From: Bacilli bacterium | GTDB lineage: Bacteria > Bacillota_I > Bacilli_A > ML615J-28 > CAG-698 | Reading direction: 5' to 3' | DNA length: 52,737 nucleotides | NCBI GenBank assembly: GCA_017450215.1 | Contig: JAFSVH010000038.1 | Location: 1 to 52,737 of the forward strand | In this document: piece after piece, positions 45,584 through 52,737 of the stretch | Layout of the letters: every line of letters begins with the position of its first letter | How positions within the stretch are numbered: position 1 is the stretch's first letter | Program-made: the position numbers and the translations under genes | Notes under the pieces: model-generated | The model's input: the letters and a program-made list of their open reading frames with translations, nothing else | Databases searched by the model: none | Told to the model about the DNA's origin: nothing

Positions 45584-47494
45584 ATGAAATATATAAAAAT
45601 AATTAATTCTATTTTAATTATATTATTATTCTTTTTATTAATAGGATGTAATAATGATTATTTATCATATAAAATAAAAGATGAACAATTAATAATTATA
45701 ATTGATGATATAGAATATAATGTAGGTGAAATAGAATATAATAATAGTGATTTAGAAATAAAGGATGCATATGATTTCTATAAAGCAATATATCCAGATT
45801 ATATAGGAACTAAAGAGCAATTTAAATTAGACGTTATAAAGAATAGATTATATTATGGTGAAGCAATTCTAACTGTTATTTATAATATTAATGATATTAA
45901 GAAAGAAGAATTGTTTTATAGGGGTGACCCTTTAACATTCCCAGTTGTTACGCTTCAAGATAGTATTATTTCAGGATGGAAATATAACGGTAAAGATATA
46001 GATGAAAATTATATCGTTGTTGAAGACATGACTATTGATGCTACTATTGAAGGATGTATGAATATTAATTTTAGTGTTAGTGGTAATGGAAGTGCTACAC
46101 TTGATAAAACGAAGGTATTTAGAGGAGAGATTGTTAAAGTAATTAATAATCCAGAATTTGGATATAAATTATCTCACATTGTTTATAATGATAAAAAAGT
46201 GGCATTATCAAGTGATGATACATTTATAATCACTGATAATAATTATGCTAATATTGAAGCTGTATTTGAAATTGATGCATTAAGTATGCCAGTTATGAAT
46301 ATTGAATTATCTACATCACTAGATAATGTTGGAAAAGTTGATTATGTGAATGCAAAAATGAGCATTAGCAATACTTCCGAAAAATTTGAATTCAGTGATT
46401 TGGAGTTTTTGTTTAGAGGAAGAGGTAATTGGAGCTGGGCAAAGGAAAAGAAAGGTTATCGAATTAAATTTGATTCTAAACAAAATCTATTTGGTAATTG
46501 TAAAAGCAAGCACTGGGCGATTATAGCTAGCTATACAGATATTACTCTTAATAGAAATAAAATGAGTTTTGAATTAGCAAATGTGCTTGATAATATTTAT
46601 TATGTAACATCTTGTGTGAATGTTGAAGTATTTATTAATGGTGAATATCGTGGTGTATATAGTTTAGTAGAACTTCCAAAAGCTGAAAAGAATAAAATGG
46701 ATATCGATGAATCTTATGATTATGTTGATACTGGTTATATTATTGAACTTGATGCATATGCGATAACTGATTGGCAGGGTAATCCAACTAATGCAATTGA
46801 AGGAATTGATTATTTTAAAATTACTGGAGTTAAATATCCTTTTAGTGTTAAGTCACCTGATCCTGATGATTATGTAAATGAAGAAATGTATAGAAGTCAG
46901 GTAAAATATATATCAGATTATTTCAATGAAATGTTTAATGCAGTATTTAATCACGACTTAGAAGAATTTAAAAAATATGCAGATGTTGATTCATTTGTAG
47001 ATATGTATTTGCTTGATGAAATCATAAAGAGTACTGATGTAGGTTGGCAATCATTTTTCTTTGTGAAAGAAAAAGGTGGAAAAGTATATTTAACTGCTCC
47101 ATGGGATTTAGAATTTAGTTGTGGACTTAATCGAGGAGATCAATCATATCAAGGTATGTATGTATCAGAATTGTTTGATAAAAGATTAGGTACTAAGACA
47201 TCAAGTGAATTATTCATTAATTTAATGTTGATTCCTGAATTTAGGCTACTTGCTAAGAAAAGATTAAATGAACTAAAAGATAAATTAATACAAAGTGTTA
47301 ATAAGACATTAGATGAAGCATTATTATATGAAGATTCATATAATAGAAATTATGAGAAATTCAATATTTTAGGAATAAAGATTAATGTTGAAGGGGCGGA
47401 AGTCTATAAACTTAAAACATGGAAAGAGCATGTTGAATATTTAAGAAGCTGGGTAATTAATAGAATTAATTGGTTATGTGAAAATCTGAATTAA
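45584..47494 (+). CDS. CotH-family kinase-like lipoprotein
   Basis: The 636-residue surface protein is lipidated at Cys22 (LLIGC). Residues about 30-230 contain a bacterial repeat-type domain (GSATLDKTKVFRGEIVKV). The CotH domain follows: FRGRGNWSWAKEKKGYRIKF, KSKHWAIIASYTDITLNRNK, EVFINGEYRGVYSLVE, and APWDLEFSCG with the metal-binding Asp. CotH proteins are atypical kinases of spore coats and of the cell surface in gut bacteria. Start ATG 45584 is preferred over the GTG codons at 45572/45575, which form the weak SD. Confidence 0.9.
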   Translation: MKYIKIINSILIILLFFLLIGCNNDYLSYKIKDEQLIIIIDDIEYNVGEIEYNNSDLEIKDAYDFYKAIYPDYIGTKEQFKLDVIKNRLYYGEAILTVIYNINDIKKEELFYRGDPLTFPVVTLQDSIISGWKYNGKDIDENYIVVEDMTIDATIEGCMNINFSVSGNGSATLDKTKVFRGEIVKVINNPEFGYKLSHIVYNDKKVALSSDDTFIITDNNYANIEAVFEIDALSMPVMNIELSTSLDNVGKVDYVNAKMSISNTSEKFEFSDLEFLFRGRGNWSWAKEKKGYRIKFDSKQNLFGNCKSKHWAIIASYTDITLNRNKMSFELANVLDNIYYVTSCVNVEVFINGEYRGVYSLVELPKAEKNKMDIDESYDYVDTGYIIELDAYAITDWQGNPTNAIEGIDYFKITGVKYPFSVKSPDPDDYVNEEMYRSQVKYISDYFNEMFNAVFNHDLEEFKKYADVDSFVDMYLLDEIIKSTDVGWQSFFFVKEKGGKVYLTAPWDLEFSCGLNRGDQSYQGMYVSELFDKRLGTKTSSELFINLMLIPEFRLLAKKRLNELKDKLIQSVNKTLDEALLYEDSYNRNYEKFNILGIKINVEGAEVYKLKTWKEHVEYLRSWVINRINWLCENLN

Positions 47495-47516
47495 GAAAGA
47501 TTTAGGAAAGAAGAAT

Positions 47517-48011
47517 ATGGAAAATGATATTTTAAAAGTGATACCAATTACAATTGATATGATTGATTGTCTACTTGAATCTAATGAAGCTTTTTATAAT
47601 AATTATGGTTTAATTAATGATGGTGGAGAATTCTTAGTTCCATCTAAAAATTATCTATTATTAATAAGAAAGAGAATGATAGAAAGGAAAGAAGAATATC
47701 CTTTAGCTGTTGATCATTTAATTGTGCTTAAGAGTATTAATACTGTTATTGGTTCTATTTATTATAAATATTTACCAAAGGATGGAGTTAGTGAAATCGG
47801 ATATGGCATGAATAATAAATATGAAGGACATGGCTATATGACAAGTGCATTAAAATTAATGATTGAATATGGCAAGGCAAATGGTATTGAAATAATAAAA
47901 GCTGATACTTTAATTCAAAATAAAAAATCACAAAATGTCTTATTAAGAAATGGCTTTAATGAAGATTATAGAGACGATAAGAATATTTATTTTATAAGAA
48001 GAAATGATTAA
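47517..48011 (+). CDS. GNAT-family N-acetyltransferase
   Basis: The 164-residue protein has the RimJ-like GNAT core: GSIYYKYLPKDGVSEIGYGM, then motif A KYEGHGYMTSALKLMIEYG and a late QNKKSQNVLLRNGF. The substrate is unknown. It starts 22 bp after the CotH gene behind AGGAAAG and is followed by a strong bidirectional terminator. Confidence 0.88.
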   Translation: MENDILKVIPITIDMIDCLLESNEAFYNNYGLINDGGEFLVPSKNYLLLIRKRMIERKEEYPLAVDHLIVLKSINTVIGSIYYKYLPKDGVSEIGYGMNNKYEGHGYMTSALKLMIEYGKANGIEIIKADTLIQNKKSQNVLLRNGFNEDYRDDKNIYFIRRND

Positions 48012-48017
48012 TATAAT

Positions 48018-48043
48018 AAAAGATGGGTAGTTACCCATCTTTT
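48018..48043. terminator. Bidirectional terminator
   Basis: AAAAGATGGGTA and TACCCATCTTTT pair perfectly around GT, serving the GNAT gene and the convergent SDR gene. Confidence 0.85.
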
Positions 48044-48059
48044 GTTAAAACATTAATGC

Positions 48060-48838
48060 TTAATATTTAATTTTTTGTTTTCTTAACCATATTCTCATTA
48101 CTCGACTATGAGGGAATAGTTTTACTAGTCTATATTGCATCCTTGCGAATTTACCTGGTACAATTATATCTTTATGATGTTTCTTTATTAATTTCTCATA
48201 ACACTTTTGTACAATGAATTCTTTTGTATAGATTAAATCAAAATATTTAATTAAATCATTAGTGCTTGCTACTTTGAAAAAATCAGTTTGAACCCAGAAT
48301 GGAAGAAGTGCTGTTACTTTTATTTTCTTGTGTCTTAATTCAATATTAAGTGCTCTTGAAAAGCTTAAAACAAAAGCTTTAGTTGCTCCATATAATCCAA
48401 TATATGGGACAGGTTGTATTGAAGCCATTGATGCTATTTGAACAATATCACTTCCTTCTTCCATATATGGAAGAGTTAGATAAGTGATTGCTTGTAGTGC
48501 TTTACAATTTAAATCAACCATATCATTGTGTATTTTGTAGTCACCTTGATCAAATTCTTCGAATTTACCAAAGCCAGAACCATTGATTAATAGTTTGATA
48601 CACTTTTCTTTTTTTGTTTTTCTTCAATGAATTCTTTGTATTTTTCAAAGCTTTCTTCCTTAGTTAGGTCAAGAGGAAGAGGAGTTACTTTTGCTTTAGT
48701 GATAGAAGATAATTCTTCTAATAATTCTTTTCTTCTAGCGATTACGATTACTTCTTCGATATCATAATATTTATCTAATTGATTTACAAATTCTTTCCCC
48801 ATGCCACTTGAAGCACCAGTTATAATAGCAATTGACAT
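48060..48838 (-). pseudogene. Short-chain dehydrogenase/reductase broken by a homopolymer frameshift
   Basis: The N-terminal part reads MSIAIITGASSGMGKEFVNQ, with the TGxxxGxG cofactor loop, up to a stop just after EEKQKKK. The rest continues in another frame with KLLINGSGFGKFEEF, the catalytic region SIQPVPYIGLYGATKAFVLS (Tyr-xxx-Lys) and a normal C-terminus. Restoring one base to the A7 run on the coding strand (T7 at 48609-48615) rejoins the frames into about 260 residues. The start ATG is 48838 behind GAGGTGA. It is either a recent mutation, a slippage switch or a sequencing error. Confidence 0.85.
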
Positions 48839-48919
48839 ATTATTCACCTCACATCTTTTAATGATTATAACATAATGATTATTTTTTGTCTTTTGTTTTA
48901 TCTATATTTAGTATATAAT

Positions 48920-48964
48920 CTTATATATAAATATTAATATAAATATAAATATTAATATAAATAA
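48920..48964. repeat. 18-bp AT tandem repeat before rsmI
   Basis: TATAAATATTAATATAAA is repeated nearly exactly twice between the divergent SDR and rsmI genes. It may melt easily near the promoter (TATAAT at 48914-48919). Confidence 0.5.
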
Positions 48965-48976
48965 GAGGAAACAAAA

Positions 48977-49801
48977 ATGGGTAAATTATATTTGATTCCA
49001 ACTCCAATTGGTAATATGGATGATATGACATTAAGAGCTTTAGATGTCTTAAGAAGCGTTGATCATATTTATTGTGAAGATACTAGAAATACTAAAAAAT
49101 TACTATCTCATTATGATATTCATAAAATATTAAAAAGTTATCATATGTTTAATGAGGATAAGAAATATCAAGAGATAATAAAAGAATTAAAAGAGGGTAT
49201 GGATATAGCAGTAGTTACAGATGCAGGATATCCTGGAATTAGCGATCCTGGTTATTTAGTTTGCAAGAAAGCAATTGAAGAAGGTTGTGCTGTTACTACT
49301 TTACCAGGTCCAACAGCGTCTTTAACTGCTCTTGTTACATCAGGAATTCCTTGTGATAAATTCTATTTTTATGGTTTTTTGAATCATGAAGTTAACCCTA
49401 AAAGGAAGGAATTAGAGTCATTAGTTGACTTTGAAAACACTCTAATCTTCTATGAAGCACCTCATAGAATTAATGAAACTTTAGAATTAATGAGTGAAAT
49501 TTTAGGCAATAGATACATCTGTATCGCTAGAGAACTAACTAAAAAACATGAAGAATACATCCGTGGTTACATCGATGATATCATAAAAGAGGGCTATGAA
49601 CTTAAAGGAGAAATGGTTATTATTGTGGAAGGAGCGAAGATTGATACCCTTACTTCTAACCTAAATTCCCTTACAATTGGCGAACATTATGAATATTATT
49701 TGAAGCAAAATATCGATTCAAAAGAGGCGATGAAGCGTGTTGCAAAGGATAGAGGAGTATCAAAAAGCGATATATACAAGGAAATAATCGTTAAAAAATA
49801 A
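48977..49801 (+). CDS. rsmI: 16S rRNA (cytidine1402-2'-O)-methyltransferase
   Basis: The 274-residue enzyme 2'-O-methylates C1402 of 16S rRNA. It shows the SAM-binding tetrapyrrole-methylase fold: LYLIPTPIGNMDDMTLRAL, IYCEDTRNTKKLLSHY, AVVTDAGYPGISDPGY, and FYGFLNHEVNPKRKEL. The C-terminal helix-turn-helix-like tail ends in VAKDRGVSKSDIYKEI. It stands alone with the SD AAGAGG and a terminator. Confidence 0.96.
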   Translation: MGKLYLIPTPIGNMDDMTLRALDVLRSVDHIYCEDTRNTKKLLSHYDIHKILKSYHMFNEDKKYQEIIKELKEGMDIAVVTDAGYPGISDPGYLVCKKAIEEGCAVTTLPGPTASLTALVTSGIPCDKFYFYGFLNHEVNPKRKELESLVDFENTLIFYEAPHRINETLELMSEILGNRYICIARELTKKHEEYIRGYIDDIIKEGYELKGEMVIIVEGAKIDTLTSNLNSLTIGEHYEYYLKQNIDSKEAMKRVAKDRGVSKSDIYKEIIVKK

Positions 49802-49837
49802 ATCGATTAAAATTGATTATATTTGTGTTTTTCATAT

Positions 49838-49869
49838 AAAAAAAGGCATTTTTTAGAAAATGCCTTTTT
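49838..49869. terminator. Bidirectional terminator after rsmI
   Basis: AAAAAGGCATTTT pairs with AAAATGCCTTTTT, shared with the convergent phosphatase-family gene. Confidence 0.8.
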
Positions 49870-49914
49870 AATATTTTAGATTAAATATCTTATAAGTTAT
49901 TACAAGTTTTAATT

Positions 49915-50649
49915 TTATACTTCAATTGTAGCAAATACAGGAAGATGGTCACTAGCCACATAATTAAGAACCTTGGCTTGTGTGATAATTATATCTTTAC
50001 TTGTGAAGATGTAATCTATTCGCTTATATGGATTAAGGGATGTAAAAGTTGGTGTAGGAATTTTAATGGCAATATTGAATCGATTTTTAAAATCGATAAT
50101 ATATTCATTATCATCTTCAAGATTGAAGTCACCCATTATTACAAATGGATTATTAATCTTTGCTACTTCTTCAAGTAATCTCTTATGCATTGATTCTTGT
50201 TCTACTTTTGCAAGACCAAAGTGAGTGATGAAGCATGTTAGTATTCTATTATTATCAATTATGAAGTTAACTTTTAAAATGCAACGATTTTCATAATAAG
50301 TCTTTTCTCTTTTGATTTCAGGAGAAGGAACACTAAATACTTCATAATCTTTATAATCCAATTTTGATAGACAAGCATTACCATAATCATCAGCACCACC
50401 AACAGCTAAAGCTTTTGCGAAGATGTGATTTCTAATTTTTGTATATCTTGCAAGCTTTTTTGCTTGCTCAACACGGTCTGGATTCTTCATTGAAGAATTG
50501 TATACTTCATTTAGTCCGATGATGTCAGCTCCACTTTCAGTAATAACTTTTGCAATGTTATCTAGATTAATATGTCTAATATGATCATATTTGATTAATC
50601 GATAATCTAGTCCATGTTCAATGTTATAAGTTAATAAATTAATTCTCAT
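49915..50649 (-). CDS. Endonuclease/exonuclease/phosphatase-family protein
   Basis: The 244-residue protein has the DNase I-like fold: LTYNIEHGLDYRL at the start, DIIGLNEVYNSS with the metal Glu, VIMGDFNLEDDNEY (GDFN), RIDYIFTSKDI, and the terminal SDHLPVFATIEV with the catalytic Asp-His. Substrates in this fold range from DNA and inositol phosphates to sphingomyelin. There is no signal peptide, so it acts inside the cell. The SD is AGAGGTGA. Confidence 0.92.
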   Translation of the reverse strand: MRINLLTYNIEHGLDYRLIKYDHIRHINLDNIAKVITESGADIIGLNEVYNSSMKNPDRVEQAKKLARYTKIRNHIFAKALAVGGADDYGNACLSKLDYKDYEVFSVPSPEIKREKTYYENRCILKVNFIIDNNRILTCFITHFGLAKVEQESMHKRLLEEVAKINNPFVIMGDFNLEDDNEYIIDFKNRFNIAIKIPTPTFTSLNPYKRIDYIFTSKDIIITQAKVLNYVASDHLPVFATIEV

Positions 50650-50873
50650 AATTATTCACCTCTACTAATATTTTATAATATTATTGTTCTAAAGACAAAT
50701 GAAAATTATATAAAAGGTTAAATTATATTAAAAAAACAATTATTTAATGTTTTGTTTTCTTGATAAAGATGGTAAAATAAAGATAGATATTAAATAAAAC
50801 TAATTTTAAAGATTTACTTAATATTGAATATTAATGTTTTATATTTCAAAATATTTTTATTGGAGGAAATTAA

Positions 50874-52718
50874 ATGATTAAGACAATTGGAAAAAAATTA
50901 GTAGTGTTAGCATTCTTCATTGCTTTGTTTTTACTTGTTGGTTGTGGAAAAACTTACAATGTAACAATTAATTATAACAAAGGTGGCGATGATGATACTG
51001 AAACATTAACAGTAAAGAGTGCTTCTGAAATTGAAGTTAAAGCAGTTTCAAAAGAAGGTTATGAATTTGGTGGATGGTACATTGATAGTAGCTTTGCAAC
51101 TAAATTTAGTGCTGAAATGGAATTAAAAGAAGATTTAACATTATATGCTAAATGGAATCCTCTTTCATATACTGTTAAGTTCTTAGTTAATGGAAATGAA
51201 ATAACTTCTCAAAATGTATTTTATGGTAGTGATGCTTTAGCTCCTGATGATCCATCTATTGAAGGTCATACATTTAAAGGCTGGGATAAAGCATTTACTA
51301 ATGTAAAGAGTAATTTAGAAGTTAATGCTTTATTTGAAAAAGAAACATACACTGTTAAATTCATGGATGGAGCAAAAGAACTAGCTAGTCAAAGTGTTAA
51401 ATATGGTGAAGCTGCTACTGCTCCTGAGAATGTTGTAAAAGCAGGATATACATTTAAGAAATGGGATAAAGATTTTAGTAATGTAAAATCTCATTTAATT
51501 GTTAATGCTGAATTCGAAGCTAATACAATTAACATTACTTATTATGATAAAGAAACTGCTTTGAATCTAGCACCTGCTTCATTCACATATGGTGAAGCAC
51601 CAGAATTACCAAGCTATAGTAAAGAAGGTTATATTTTTATTGGTTGGTTTAGTGATGCTAATTGTATTGATGAAGTAACTAGCTTAAGTGATATCACTGA
51701 AGATTCTACATTATATGCTTTAACTGTAACTGTTAATTATTTTGATGGTGATACGCAAATTACTAATCTAGCAAGTGTTAAAGTAGAAGATGATCTAGTT
51801 ATTGTTCCTGATTATAAAGTAGAAGGATATGTATTTATTGGATGGTTCTTAGATAAAGCATTTACTCAACCATTTGATAAAGAATTAGAATTATTAGAAG
51901 ATACTGATTTATATGCTTTATTATTAAAGGTTGATTATAATGGTGGAAGTAATTCATGGACAGTTGGCTCATGGTCTAGTGAACATACTGTTACTAATGG
52001 TTTAAAACCTATTTCATCTTTAGCTGATGAATGGGAAAAAGATTTCTTCAAATACTTAAGTGATGAAAATCTTCTTTCTTCAACATTATTAGGTGAAGGC
52101 TTAGCTGCACCTACTTGGGCTGAATTCTCTGCAGTTAATAAATTACATAATGGCGACCCACAAAGAGTATGGAATGATACAGTTCTAACAAAAGCAGATT
52201 CAACTTCTTGTGGCTATTCAGCATTATTCTTATATGATGAAATTGATTTAAATGATGATAATAGCTTAAAGGACGTTAGAGGTGGTTTCTTAGGAACTGA
52301 ACCTTATAAGACTAAATATTTCAATGTATTAAATCAATTAATCGTTTTATATTTAAGTAAATATAGTGTTGATGTAACTACAGGTACTCCAGCATCAAGA
52401 CAATTATTCGCTTATGTAATTGATGGTTACTTCTATGGTACACAATCAGTAACAAGTTCAAGTAAAGCTGAATTTACTGCATTTAGAACTAATATTCCAA
52501 CAACAACTACATATTATGTATGGAATGGAACTAATGCTGTTGAAAAGACAAGAGAATATACAGTTACAACTGATGATTCATCAATCTATGCAAAGATTGC
52601 TGTTCCATTTAAAGAAGGAGCTAAATTCGCTGGTTGGTTTACTGATTCAGGGTTAACTCAAAGCTTAGAAGGTGCTACTATTACAAGTAGAATGACAGTA
52701 TATGCTAAATGGGAATAG
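50874..52718 (+). CDS. Lipoprotein with multiple InlB-like (Listeria-Bacteroides) repeats
   Basis: The 614-residue surface protein is lipidated at Cys24 (LLVGC). About six repeats of the Flg_new type follow, with cores such as YEFGGWYIDSSF, HTFKGWDKAFTNV, YTFKKWDKDFSNV, YIFIGWFSDANC and YVFIGWFLDKAF. A region of about 190 residues with no match I know lies at 360-550. The protein closes with a further repeat (AKFAGWFTDSGL, then VYAKWE). The repeats probably carry the unknown domain out from the membrane. It ends 19 bases before the window edge, so the gene is complete. Confidence 0.88.
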   Translation: MIKTIGKKLVVLAFFIALFLLVGCGKTYNVTINYNKGGDDDTETLTVKSASEIEVKAVSKEGYEFGGWYIDSSFATKFSAEMELKEDLTLYAKWNPLSYTVKFLVNGNEITSQNVFYGSDALAPDDPSIEGHTFKGWDKAFTNVKSNLEVNALFEKETYTVKFMDGAKELASQSVKYGEAATAPENVVKAGYTFKKWDKDFSNVKSHLIVNAEFEANTINITYYDKETALNLAPASFTYGEAPELPSYSKEGYIFIGWFSDANCIDEVTSLSDITEDSTLYALTVTVNYFDGDTQITNLASVKVEDDLVIVPDYKVEGYVFIGWFLDKAFTQPFDKELELLEDTDLYALLLKVDYNGGSNSWTVGSWSSEHTVTNGLKPISSLADEWEKDFFKYLSDENLLSSTLLGEGLAAPTWAEFSAVNKLHNGDPQRVWNDTVLTKADSTSCGYSALFLYDEIDLNDDNSLKDVRGGFLGTEPYKTKYFNVLNQLIVLYLSKYSVDVTTGTPASRQLFAYVIDGYFYGTQSVTSSSKAEFTAFRTNIPTTTTYYVWNGTNAVEKTREYTVTTDDSSIYAKIAVPFKEGAKFAGWFTDSGLTQSLEGATITSRMTVYAKWE

Positions 52719-52737
52719 TAAATAATAATATTATTAA

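Overview
The window is low-GC DNA, roughly 30 % by eye, with strong TTGACA-N17-TATAAT promoters, Shine-Dalgarno (SD) sites of the AGGAGG type and TGA used as a stop, so the standard code 11 applies. Together with a type III glutamine synthetase, many short-signal lipoproteins, InlB-type repeats, atrophied Ig-like domains and a CotH-family protein, this points to a gut-type Bacillota. An uncultured member of the Bacilli near the Acholeplasmatales/RF39/Erysipelotrichales is most likely. The rank is an inference: no rRNA gene is present.

Layout. (1) 1-560: a repeat-rich leader carrying the first copy of a dispersed element with phased GCAA motifs, a -10 box and a terminator. (2) 559-9469: guaA, then a divergent LysR regulator and the operon glnN-pyrG-purA-purB. 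Glutamine synthetase makes the glutamine that GuaA and PyrG consume, and PurA/PurB make AMP. (3) 9470-14100: second copy of the repeat, a YefM-YoeB toxin-antitoxin pair, a redox operon (MarR, MBL-rubredoxin, ferritin-like protein, membrane protein, flavodoxin, small winged helix) and the third repeat copy. (4) 14100-18800: a membrane protein, a decayed lipoprotein gene, the rhamnose operon rhaBAD behind two tandem palindromes, and a frameshifted membrane-protein gene. (5) 18987-37390: ZIP transporter, ArsB/SLC13-type permease, M42 peptidase, a small protein resembling the ferredoxin-thioredoxin reductase catalytic subunit, tRNA-Asn, a PfkB kinase, a lactonase, a heterodimeric ABC exporter, a lipid kinase, rsmD, and several large lipoproteins (C39 peptidase, 5'-nucleotidase, GH18, SGNH hydrolase).

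(6) 37471-44275: an accessory island next to tRNA-Arg(TCT). It holds fused gene remnants, an XRE/ImmA regulator-protease pair, a DUF4417 protein, a compact protein with a caspase-like His-Gly/Ser-Cys pattern, a zinc-ribbon plus L7/L12-like protein, a DUF7674-like protein, a nucleotidyltransferase-fold protein with its own strong promoter and palindrome, IS21-end-like repeats, and an XRE plus ORF6N/PLD pair. No integrase or transposase is visible. This is the part most likely to hold an undescribed conflict or defence system. (7) 44276-52737: more lipoproteins (Ig-like, CotH, InlB-repeat), a GNAT enzyme, an SDR gene broken in a homopolymer, rsmI, and an endonuclease/exonuclease/phosphatase-family enzyme.

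Unexplained non-coding structure includes the three-copy GCAA-phased element, a perfect 12-bp dyad over the tRNA-Arg promoter, a MarR gene whose promoter predicts a leaderless mRNA with the operator inside the promoter spacer, and tandem palindromes before rhaB.
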